DNA from: Pyrenophora tritici-repentis
Lineage: Eukaryota > Ascomycota > Dothideomycetes > Pleosporales > Pleosporaceae
Assembly (NCBI RefSeq): GCF_003171515.1
Contig: NC_089399.1
Location: 2,604,001-2,668,000, forward strand
Direction: 5' to 3'
DNA: 64,000 nucleotides
The notes beneath the pieces are model-generated. The model ran no database searches, was not told the origin of the DNA, and saw nothing but the letters and a program-made list of their open reading frames with translations. Each line of letters begins with the position of its first letter. The first letter of the stretch is position 1. The translations under genes and the position numbers were made by a program. Positions 1 to 9,260 of this stretch are shown in pieces.

Positions 1-2724
1 GAAACCAGAGACATTGGAGAGCATGGATGAGGAGCGCCCGCGGCCGCCACGAATGGAGCCAGGAGTGCTGATGCCGTGCGAATTGAGCGAAGGGAACGTG
101 AAGCTGGAGAAGCCGTTGCCATGAGGAGACATGTTGGTGCCTGGAAGGTTACCCTCGGGCGTGGTAGGAACAGACATGTGCTGATGCACTTGCTGGAGAA
201 GGAGCTCCTCGTAGTGCTGGACGGTCTGCAACATTTGACTAGTCAAAGCATTCTGTTCCTCAGTACGCCTCTCATAACCGTTGATGTTACTGCGGTATTG
301 GTGCTCAACCTCGGCACGCTGTGCGCGTAATGCTGTCCGTTCCTGCTCCCTTCGTTGCTTGGCGGTGAAACCCTCAGCGTTGGCTGTAACAAGACGATCG
401 TGCTGCTCGTTAAGCCTAGTTTGACGTTGCTGAAGGCGTTCCCTCTTCTGGAATGCAGTAGAAATGTCCGACTCTACACTCTGCACCTGGCGTTGAATCT
501 CCTCCTTGGTCTTGTCAAACTCGCTAGCAATGGCGTTTTTATTGTCACGCTCCTTCTTCCATTCGGCCTTTCTGGCTGCAGCCTCCTTGGCCTCTTCTTC
601 AGGAATACTACCCAAGTTCTCTGCTTGAACAGCAAAATCGGCGGCCGCATCTTCAGCCTGGCGTATGTTCTGCGTGAATTGAAGGACGCGCTGGCGCTGA
701 CGTTCGTCGCTACCTCCGGCATTGGCAAGGCGATTCCCAAGTGCATCCACCTCTTTCTTGATGTTGGTGATGGCTGTCTTGTGATCCTTCTTGTTCCGCT
801 TCAGGCGATTCCGCTGCTCCTGTAGCTGTTGGTCGGCCGCAGCGATCGAATTTTTCAAGGTTGTCGTGGGCGAAGAAGGGCGCAGAGTCTGATGCGCCGG
901 TGGTGAAGCAATGGAAGCTGTAGCTGAGTGTGTTAGCTGGGAAATGCTGGCAAAGCTGTTGTGCTTACCTAGTTCAGTTACGGGGCTCGCCGAGGTAATA
1001 AGGCTTGCCGAGTAGAAGACTTCGTTGTCTATGGTTCGGACAAACTCGCAATAGTAGTTCGAAAGAGCCGTCAGACCAAAAATCTCCCCCATCCAATAGC
1101 CCGTTCCCTCCTGGCCCTGCAAACCAACCGGCTCGCTTTGGCGGATCCGCGTCGAGCTCCAGTCGGCCCCGTTGACGCGAATGTAGAATGGTTTTGACTT
1201 GTCGATACCGGAACCTATGTGGGCAGATTCCTCATCCTCCTCTTGCACTTCAGCTGGCCCAGATAAACTAACACGAAATGAAATGTCGGAAAAGCCGACT
1301 TCTGAAATCCAAACACGATCATCCTCCGATCTATAAACAGCATTTCCAATGTGATTTGCGTCTTTTGCATTAGCCTCGTCGGCGTCGTTTGCCACCCGGC
1401 TACTTTCCATCTCTTTTAAAACTGTAACTTTTGTGCTGGCAAGCGCAGCCCAGAATGGCTGCTGACTACGCACATGCGTAGCTTGCTTCCTCTTCCTCCT
1501 GGAAGTACTCGCTTTATCCTTGTGAGCGTGCGTTGCTGGCGACGGCCCCGGTGGGCGGCCATCTGTACTCGAGGAATTGGGCACGTCGGCCGTGGGTTCG
1601 AGGTTGGTGGAGTTTGAGCGTTGAAGAACACCGGACTCAGGGTCGGTCTTCTTGCCAGTAGGCAGGGTTGTGTGTTCTCGTCGAGATAGAGAGCGCCGGA
1701 TGATGCGAACGACACCTTGGGCCAGAATATGTATCCCCAGGAGGCTACGGGGCCATCCGTGGGGGGTTGAGAAGCTTTCCAAATAGGTCGGAGAACTCGG
1801 CGGGCTCGTCAGAAATTCCAGGCCTCCCCGGGCGAGCCCGGTCCAGAGGAATTGTACAATATGTTGCCGGAGAGGCCTGAATCTGAGAAGATGACTTGAA
1901 AGGATGATGACAAAGCATATAACGATGCTATTGGTAGTGCCCTTTTTGCCTGCTGCGGCACCGCCGAGGGCAATGGCAATGACAGCCTGGGCCAGGTCCA
2001 GGAAGAAGTTTTGAGCAGGCACCCACAGCAGCAGCCATATCAACAATATGACGGTGTCGGCGATGATTGTGGTGAAGAGCGAGGGGGTGCCGCCAGAGCC
2101 CTGGAAGATGTCGGTGAAGGAGGGAAAGGCGGAGAGGGCAGACAGGGGAGTACCGGCCTGTGGGGGGACAAAGGTGAGGGTTGCGAACAGGAACTGGACG
2201 ATGGTGAGGACGGTTGGGGGGAGTTGGAGGAGGATGATGAGGATGGCGAGGACGTCCCGCAGAGGACAGGACGTGAGAATGGTGGCGGGCACAGCGAGCA
2301 TGCTGGCCATGGAGAGCGAGGCGGGCTTTGAGGCGTTTGTGTCGGCGCGGCGGAGAGTGGAGGGAATAGGGTCAAAAGGCCCATTGGGACCATTGTCGTA
2401 CGGGCGACATGCCTCAGCTGGGTTGTCCAGCGAGGCATCCGAGGCAGCGCGCGTGCGCTCGTCGACTCTGGCGGGGGTTGCAGCGGTGGCCATGGTGTCC
2501 TGGGGCGGAATCTTGGACAGTCGGTCGATGGTCGCGCTTGGCTGCTGGACGCTCTCGCCCTCTACATGGCTGGGGCCTGGCGGCGTCGGCGGGCGAGGCT
2601 TCCCATTGACGTTGCCAGCGAGTGCCGGGTTGCTCTTCTGCTTGGTGATGCGTTTGCCGGGGGCCGCAAGGCCATTCTCGTGTCGCTTGTCGTGCGCCGC
2701 GTTCCTCTTCGACTTCGCTACCAT
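1..2724 (-). CDS. acrB: AcrB-like ubiquitination-network membrane coiled-coil protein (3' end outside window)
   Basis: The minus-strand frame from ATG 2724 (starts MVAKSKRNAAHDKRH) stays open to base 1, so the C-terminus is missing; about 890 codons are visible, against about 1015 aa recalled for Aspergillus AcrB. Order: a basic, Pro-rich disordered N-terminus; hydrophobic segments near residues 150-190, 215-255 and 265-280 (for example LAILIILLQLPPTVLTIVQF); a Ser/Arg-rich linker; a conserved globular stretch around residues 480-585 (GTGYWMGEIFGLTALSNYYC); then a long Gln/Glu/Arg coiled coil. AcrB is known from A. nidulans as a membrane coiled-coil protein affecting acriflavine resistance and the CreB/CreD deubiquitination network. 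A probable 51-nt intron (968..918, GTAAGC to CTACAG) has no stop and is a multiple of three, so both spliced and unspliced forms are readable. Identity rests on recalled family sequence. Confidence 0.82.
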   Translation of the reverse strand, partial: MVAKSKRNAAHDKRHENGLAAPGKRITKQKSNPALAGNVNGKPRPPTPPGPSHVEGESVQQPSATIDRLSKIPPQDTMATAATPARVDERTRAASDASLDNPAEACRPYDNGPNGPFDPIPSTLRRADTNASKPASLSMASMLAVPATILTSCPLRDVLAILIILLQLPPTVLTIVQFLFATLTFVPPQAGTPLSALSAFPSFTDIFQGSGGTPSLFTTIIADTVILLIWLLLWVPAQNFFLDLAQAVIAIALGGAAAGKKGTTNSIVICFVIILSSHLLRFRPLRQHIVQFLWTGLARGGLEFLTSPPSSPTYLESFSTPHGWPRSLLGIHILAQGVVRIIRRSLSRREHTTLPTGKKTDPESGVLQRSNSTNLEPTADVPNSSSTDGRPPGPSPATHAHKDKASTSRRKRKQATHVRSQQPFWAALASTKVTVLKEMESSRVANDADEANAKDANHIGNAVYRSEDDRVWISEVGFSDISFRVSLSGPAEVQEEDEESAHIGSGIDKSKPFYIRVNGADWSSTRIRQSEPVGLQGQEGTGYWMGEIFGLTALSNYYCEFVRTIDNEVFYSASLITSASPVTELGKHNSFASISQLTHSATASIASPPAHQTLRPSSPTTTLKNSIAAADQQLQEQRNRLKRNKKDHKTAITNIKKEVDALGNRLANAGGSDERQRQRVLQFTQNIRQAEDAAADFAVQAENLGSIPEEEAKEAAARKAEWKKERDNKNAIASEFDKTKEEIQRQVQSVESDISTAFQKRERLQQRQTRLNEQHDRLVTANAEGFTAKQRREQERTALRAQRAEVEHQYRSNINGYERRTEEQNALTSQMLQTVQHYEELLLQQVHQHMSVPTTPEGNLPGTNMSPHGNGFSSFTFPSLNSHGISTPGSIRGGRGRSSSMLSNVSGF

Positions 2725-4163
2725 AGACGGCGGTGCGGGTGACAGCGGGCAAACCTCTCCCCGGCGAGACTCGACTGCTGCACAGGACGAGCCAGACTGG
2801 AAGACAGAGAGAGCCGCTGCTCGGTGGGGGTGCTGAGGGGAATGGTTTGTGGTGTAGACGAGTATAAGGAGCGAGGAAGGAGCCCTGCGCTTGCTGTGTC
2901 GTGCTTTCCGCCGAGCGAGCGTGGTGCCAAGACTTGCACCTGCTAAACGTCAAATGCAGCGTGCAGCCTGCGGCGTGAACCAAGAAAAGCCGACCACAAG
3001 GCTTTGCTGCGTGTGGGTCGTCAAAGGTACCGGACCAGAGACGACGCAGACACACGACATACGACACCACCAGGGCCTAGCAATTCCCATGCCCCCCGGC
3101 TTGTACCGTTACCTCAGTCATGACCACCACCACCTGCGCCGACGTGTTTGATGTTTGCACACGCAGATCAGCCGAACTGTGTCCGACCTGCCATGTTATC
3201 GCCGATCCTGGACTGCCATATGCCTGTTTGCATCTCCGGTATGCGGCTTCGTCTACCGTCTACTCGTCTGCCTCATCTTTCTATCTGTATCTACCCGTCC
3301 TGCTCTTGTACCATGTACCTGTCGCCTCTCTGGCCACCTCACGCTGCATCGCCAGTTTGCTACTTCGAGGCAGCCAATTAGCCCCCCCACGACCTCTCTA
3401 CTAGACCCTCTAGCTTACCTGTTCATTTGCGTGAGCCAGGACCCCCCTGAGCCACAGCAAGCTGCAGCGCAAATTGATTTTTGATTCGCGCTGAGTCTGT
3501 TCACCGCATGCCCTGAAGTCTCTGCAGCGGATGAACCCCGCCGACGCTATTACTCAATGGCTGTCACTCTCCGCCCTGACCACATTTGCTCAAACTGCAT
3601 GAACATGCTTCTCACGTGCCCACCGACCTCGCATTGCAAACGCGGAATGGGAAACATGCACGCCACACGATACGTATCTAGCAGTCAGCGTGCGAGGCGA
3701 GCATAGCGCCCAAGCCTTCCGCCCACCCAATCCATGGCAATTTTCCACCTTCTGCACTGTGCCGGCGCGTCGAAGCTTAACCGGACCACGCCAATCGCAA
3801 CATGTCCGCTGTGCGAATGAGGTAAGCCGGTTCATCACGCGCTCAACGGGTCTGCACATCTCTGCAGTTCCAACCCAGCAGAGCTCACCAGATGCTGATC
3901 ACCGCCGCAAGCACGCCATCATCCACTCGCTTCAAGTCAAGTTGCATCGTGTCAGATAGAGTTTTGTCCGTATTCCCCTCATCGTCCAGTGAGATCAACG
4001 TCCGCTACATGCGACTAACCCCGCATGTTACTTGCATGATGCATCGTGATCGCAGGGCCCTGGACTGTCATCATGAGGGTGCAGTGATACCTACCCTCTA
4101 GCTCACTACAACATCACCTTATCTTAGGCTTACAAGGCTTGCAACCAACACATGTCCGCCAAT
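2725..4163. other. Intergenic: acrB promoter/5' leader and 3' flank of the thioesterase-like gene
   Basis: Only short overlapping ORFs of low complexity occur here, with no recognisable domain or convincing splice structure. The part next to 2724 must hold the acrB promoter and leader. I see no repeat or RNA gene. Confidence 0.6.
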
Positions 4164-5540
4164 TTATTGACCGGCCACGCTACCAAAGTCCTCTTTGGCG
4201 TCTGTTCTATCCCAGCTACTTCTCTCCAACCCCCTAACCCGATTGAGCAGCGCCCTGACCCTGTTGCTGTTCGTCTCTTTTGCCTGTTCCTGCAGTCTGA
4301 ATGTTTCCTGGAACTTGCTAATCATAAACGGTGGCAGTGACGACTTCTTTGCTGTCTGGTAGTCGTACACTACTATATCCTCTACGCAGCGTGCTGCCGG
4401 GCGACGATGCGCTTCAGAAAGGATCAGGACATCCAAAATGAAGTGGTCCGTGTTCTCTGTGGGGTTGTCTCTAAGCTTGTGGAGCACTGTAATCCTGTTG
4501 GCGGAATTTAGCAACGGCAGTGGCAGCGAACTACCACCAACTTCGGTACACATACCTGTCTGGCCACTTCATCGGCTGTTGCTCGTTAGCAGACTGACGT
4601 CAACATCGGCGCGAAGGCTTTCAACCTCTATGATCCTGGTACATCTCCACGCTCCTGCCGTATACGGAAAGACTCGTGTGATCCACATCCACGCGGCTGC
4701 ATGATACAGCCTCAAGGGAGTGGGGAGACTGGAATAAAGCGCAAACTCACAAACTTGTAATCAGTCTTGATGCTTCTCAGAATCAAGCCTATGCTCTTGG
4801 GTGTCATGAGCTCCATCCACTCAGCCTTGTGCTGTGGGTCGCTGGCCGCAAAATTAAGCGTCCAGTTGACTCTGGCAGACTCCGCATAGCGATTGTACAT
4901 GACGTTATTGACGTGGCCTATACATGATTAGGACTCATTGGGATGCGCGCGTGAGAATGATAGTAGTACCCTTTGAGTCTATCAGCAGTGGTCAATGTAC
5001 AAGTTGTAGGATGTCCTACCATGCTGTCCTGTGCGATCAGTCTATATTAGCCCTTGTACGCAATGCTGGTTAGAATCTTTGGAAGGCTTACCATTTCTCC
5101 CCAAACGACTTCCTGTCGGTAGAGACCTCGCCACTGCTTGCTTGTGAGGAACCCTTCGCTTCCGGCCACAAGTTCTCTCCCTTGAAGAAAGACGTGAGTT
5201 GATGCTTGTCTGTGGATTTTTTTATCTGATAGCAGTACTCACAACCTGTCGTCGTCTCTTGCAGTATCGAGCCAGCTTCCTCAATCTGGGTAGAATTCAT
5301 CCCAAAATTGATACATTTTCCAATCCTCGCTCTAACGTCTGAGAGCCAGCGGGGACTCAATGCAGCAGTCGCAGGTGCATTGTCTATATCAAAGGATTAT
5401 TAGCTACCACATTGTTAGAATTCCCTCAACTACATACCGCTTGCAGTCGACTGATATCGCGCAAGTGGTACCCTCTGTAATCCAGCAAGCGTCAATGTCG
5501 GCCTGGAAGACAAGATGCCCGAGCGCACCAGTACACGCAT
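4164..5540 (-). CDS. Mitochondrial hot-dog (4HBT-like) thioesterase-like protein with micro-exons
   Basis: Eight-exon minus-strand model: 5540..5438, 5383..5243, 5180..5092, 5028..5020, 4970 (one base), 4917..4751, 4575..4556, 4494..4164; 286 aa. The N-terminus, MRVLVRSGILSSRPTLTLAG, is a good mitochondrial presequence. Residues near 90 to 125 read WRELVAGSEGFLT, then VVWGEMDSMGHVNNV and YNRYAESARVNW. This is the hot-dog signature D-x-x-G-H-V-N-N, followed by KTDYKFPMKWPDRITV. These proteins hydrolyse or bind acyl thioesters; the substrate here is unknown. The signature is only recovered if a 9-nt exon (Asp-Ser-Met) and a single G at 4970 are joined. A simpler splice (acceptor 5042, exon 5041..5020, one 102-nt intron) also keeps frame but replaces Asp-Ser-Met by seven unrelated residues. 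Intron 6 (4750..4576, 175 nt) is unusually long. Coding status is secure; the exact exons 4 and 5 are inferred. Confidence 0.8.
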
Positions 5541-5832
5541 ATTGCCTAGAAACCCCAACTATGAAGTGTGGAGAAGGTGCTCTTCTGTGTTACACGAGGT
5601 ATGATGTGAAGGCTTACTAGTGTCCTTGCTTCCGAGATACGGAAACGAGAGCCGAGGATGCCGTCTCCACCACCCGATAGCGACAGCAGCCCTACGTCAG
5701 TAACGCGAGGCCGAGTCCGTACCTCCCCATCACCACTACTTCTCATCCAACTTTCCCGTGAAACGTTGTGCACTGTTTGCTCGTTGTCCCGAATCGTACA
5801 AACACCAAACATTACTCTTCTCTGTGTTCAAA
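5541..5832. promoter_or_regulatory. Shared divergent promoter between thioesterase-like and ETFRF1-like genes
   Basis: This 292-bp spacer separates two start codons facing away from each other (minus ATG at 5540, plus ATG at 5833). It must hold both core promoters and leaders. No TATA box stands out. Both flanking products look mitochondrial, so co-regulation is plausible but unproven. Confidence 0.6.
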
Positions 5833-6248
5833 ATGGCTTCTCTCAACCCATCTCTCCGCCATCAGGTCATTCGGATATACAAGGGTAACGTTGGGCGCTC
5901 CGAATCATAACAAAGCACGTATTCATTGTACCACAGATCTGCTCTTCATGGGCCGCGAGTACCCCCAGGGTTACGACTACTTCCGAACCCGCTTGCACAA
6001 AGCATTTGCCAGTCAACGACACTTGACCGATGAGGCGAAGATCAAGCAAGGTATCGAGAGGGCAGAATATGTAAAGCGAGGTTAGTCCACATCACTCATA
6101 GTCTCACGTTCAACGCTAAACACCAACACCAGAAATCGAAGCACTGTAATTCAACCAGAAAACCATGATAAGAAAGTCCCCTGACTAGTCTAGATACTAT
6201 CTGAAGCGTTATCGTACTTTACGCCAGCGCTACGACACACTTGCCTAG
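5833..6248 (+). CDS. LYR-motif protein, ETFRF1/LYRM5-like
   Basis: Four exons: 5833..5884, 5937..6080, 6133..6145, 6194..6248; 87 aa. All three introns are 48-52 nt with GT-AG ends, and one exon is only 13 nt. The product begins MASLNPSLRHQVIRIYKDLL, where IYK takes the place of the LYR tripeptide. It continues FMGREYPQGYDYFRTRLHKA and ends EIEALYYLKRYRTLRQRYD. This matches the layout of human LYRM5/ETFRF1, which binds electron-transfer flavoprotein in the mitochondrial matrix and displaces its FAD. The family is small (about 85-90 aa), so the length fits. It is divergent from the mitochondrial thioesterase-like gene and convergent with the methyltransferase 82 bp downstream. Function in this fungus is by family only. 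Confidence 0.88.
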
Positions 6249-6330
6249 TTTACTGTAAGACGCCTGTTTCTCACCGCCTATGGCCATTCGTAGACCGGGA
6301 TATCACAAATAGAAAAGGTACGCTGCTACT

Positions 6331-7550
6331 TTACACCTTCTTGCACCACCATACTCCCACCTCAAGACACTCACCGCTGGAAGCTCCTTTCTGCTCCAGC
6401 AGATCGTTGATCATGGAATTCCAATAGCGCTGCCATTCTTCCTGGTTCTTCCCACTGACTTGTTTGAGTAGGGGCTCTAGACTCTCAATCAGCTGGATGA
6501 CGATCAACAACGCCGTATGTCGGAGAGCTGCTTGCTCTCTTGTAAGGATGGAACTATCGAACATTGCACCGCCCTTCATGAGATTCCCAGCCTCGCTCCC
6601 GCGCCGTTTTATCTTTTCGCCTGCAGCTTCACGTTCCCATCGCGGCTCGCCCAGCGGAATGGCAACTCGACGGTTCTCCACGTCACATAGCGTCTCCGTC
6701 TCCTGGAGCAGTATTTGCGATATTCGAGAACACGGTGTTGGCGAGAGCTTGCGCTGATCTAGCGCTTCCTGAATCCATGCGTTGGAGTCTTGAAGGTACT
6801 TGTTCTGTACGTCGGTGAATGGTGTGATGTGCGAAATCAAAAATGTCCCTGTCGATACGGCACAGGCATATTCCTGGGGGTTCTTGCCTGGCGGAGGCGG
6901 GGGATGCGGCAAGATCGATCGAATAATATGGTCCGTCTCCCAGATTTCCAGGGTCCCGCCAGACTTGAGTATCCGCGTGGCTTCATCGAGTATCTTTTGA
7001 GACGGCGGTCCCAGCGGCATGATCATGCTCAGATCTTTCATCACTACGATATCGAATTCCTCATCGTCGAACGGCAGCGGCAACTTGCGCAAGTCGTGCT
7101 GCACGAACCTCCAGTCGATGCCCTGGCGCTGTAAATCTCCAGACAGGTTGACAATGTCCAGACCCGTAAAGGCGACGTCTTTGTAACCCTGTTCTGGTCA
7201 CAGTCAGCACTGAGCGATGGCTGATGCACATGACTACGGTTTCACGTACCACTGAGCCATTCATGGCACACAGCCGACCAGTACCCCGAGCCACATCCGA
7301 TCTCCAAGACCTTCTTTGGGGGATACGAGGGCGTCGAGCCCAGGGCCCTTCCAAAAACGGCCGTGGCAAGGAGTGTCTGCAGGTTCTGACGATGGAGTTC
7401 GGGCAGGTCGCATGGGAGGGGGTAGCTTTGAGCACTCCTGATGTATCGTCGTCCATGGCGCAAGATGAAGGGCTCCGCAGATGGGCCGGTGGTATCGTCC
7501 CGAGTGCTTAGGGTGGAATTGCTCGATATTGAGCCCCGCGTTACGTCCAT
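6331..7550 (-). CDS. SAM-dependent methyltransferase (class I), substrate unknown
   Basis: Two exons on the minus strand, 7550..7250 and 7193..6331; 387 aa. The 56-nt intron (GTACGT to ACCAG) lies inside the Rossmann fold. Motif I is KVLEIGCGSGYWS (about residues 80-92). Motif II follows the intron (VAFTGLDIVNL), a post-II acidic stretch reads PLPFDDEEFDIVVMKDLSMI, and motif III reads ILKSGGTLEIWETD. The C-terminal half is helical and charged with no domain I recognise. The start ATG at 7550 has a good context (CACCATGG). The fold and cofactor are secure; the substrate (lipid, small molecule or protein) cannot be told. The gene is tail to tail with the LYR gene. Confidence 0.82.
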
Positions 7551-9260
7551 GGTGTGGGTTTGGTGGGATCGCGAACTTGACGCCGCCGGTGCTGAGGAAG
7601 CAGATAAAGTTCTACCAAGAGGGTCGGTAGTGGTCAGATCCCATTGCTTTGCCTCGACGGTCTTGGGGCGAATGGGAGGGCTTTGGGTGGAATTGGCGCC
7701 GTAATAGCGGTACTGAGACTTGTATTAGCCAGACGGTCGCACGTAGAGTGTCAACAGCCTTCTTGCCAGTTGCCAATCTCCCATCGAAACGGCTGGGAAC
7801 GTGCTCGAGGATGTCCAGCGTGCCTTGACCCCTGCCCCACTGTTTTAGCGGGAGCGCGATATTGGGCCGGTCTCTAGTGGTAAGATAAGCACGTGTAGGC
7901 GAGTCAGCAATTAACGAGTGGGACGGCCGAGTGCATGTGTAGGTGGTGACGGTGACAGTGGCAGTAGCAGTAGCAGTGGCAGTATCAGTAGCCAGCTCGT
8001 AGGAGATCAGCACAGAACAGCCTTCCAGCATGGTGTGCGGTGTGAAATCGTGCCCAGGACGGCGCCGGGTGTACGAAGCCGCTCAGGTGAGGAGCTCCAA
8101 GGGCCAGCCGAGGGGATATATCCAATCACGTCCTACGGCAGTGCGAATCCCCAGGTTTTTGGTGGTAATTTCTGTCGTAGAATCTGGGCAATGTGGGCGC
8201 CGCGTGTGAGCATGTCTACATATGCATGGGCGCGGCTTGAGCCGAGGGCGCTGCAGGTGATGCCGTGTTTGGCGTACAGAGAGAGTTTGGAGTACATGTA
8301 CCCACCACCTGGAGTACCTACATAGGTACCACGGTTCAGCAGCCACATGGTAGGAGAAAGACACTTCAGTAGGCCAATGCTGCTGCACACATGTTGCTGT
8401 TGCACGTAATCGCAGCAACCTGCACATGCATGGGCCGGCGCGAGCCTCGAGTCTCGATTCCGCTGGCGGAGAGAGCGTGCGCGCACATGACTTGGGCTGG
8501 CAAAGACACGGTGGACAGTAACTACCTAGCTAAAACGCCAAAGTCGCGCAGTGCATCACAACGCGCTCATACCAAGCTTCAACATGGGCGAGTGGCCATG
8601 TATACAACTACAGTTTCAGCCTGGCCCTTGGATCGACGCTTCCACCAGGTCACGTGGTCAGGTTAGCGGCGCTCCCCGTCAATTGGGCAAGGCTCGACTC
8701 GGCTTCACGTATCGCATTCACTACTCTCTCTATTCTTCACAGCGCTGCAGTTGGACCCGCACCCATCTGTCTGGCGCAATTGAGACTGACTGTTCCTCCT
8801 GCGCGCTCTTTGGCATCCTCTGCTGCCGTACGTGCGCCGCCTCCGCCCGCTTTGTCGACCTCTGCAGCTCCGACGACAACGACCTGGATTCCCCGCTACA
8901 GAGCTAACACAGTGGTGGATAGGACGACAGACGGCCACAATATCAATACCAACACAATTCACAGCCTCTTACTGCGAACACGCCTTCTTCACCTCTCACT
9001 ACCAAGGCCCCAGCTCAATATTACCCTCACTCGCAAACCGCCCGCGGCTTCACAGTACATGGTCTTCAGCTGCCGCCTCTGTTAGCGCGTGCTCATGTCG
9101 AAGAGGCTTTCGGGTGCCCATGTTAAAACGAAGAAGATCGCGTGCCCGAGCCCTACCACCGACCTGACGCCCTCCTTCGCCATAGCAACCCGGCGCTTTC
9201 ATTACCAAGCCGCACGCCCGCCTGCGGGTCCTACACCATCACCCGCTGCCATTCCCTTAG
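7551..9260. other. Intergenic: divergent promoters of the methyltransferase and CCR4 genes
   Basis: 1.7 kb between two divergent starts. ORFs here are short, overlap on both strands and show no domain. The right part is C/T-rich and probably forms the CCR4 promoter and long leader. A GT/CAG-type simple repeat sits at about 7943-7992. Confidence 0.6.
7943..7992. repeat. Imperfect (GGYRRY)n / CAGTAG simple repeat
   Basis: About 50 bases are built from imperfect 3- and 6-nt units (ggtgac, ggcagt, agcagt). It lies in intergenic DNA and has no coding role that I can see. Confidence 0.6.

Noticed and set aside
2048..2836. 262-codon plus-strand open frame
   Set aside because: It lies antisense to the N-terminal half of the AcrB-like gene, whose frame has membrane segments and recalled family sequence. 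The plus frame is compositionally odd and domain-free.
7061..7456. 131-codon minus-strand frame across the methyltransferase intron
   Set aside because: It overlaps the spliced methyltransferase in another frame; the joined exons give a complete Rossmann motif set, this frame gives none.
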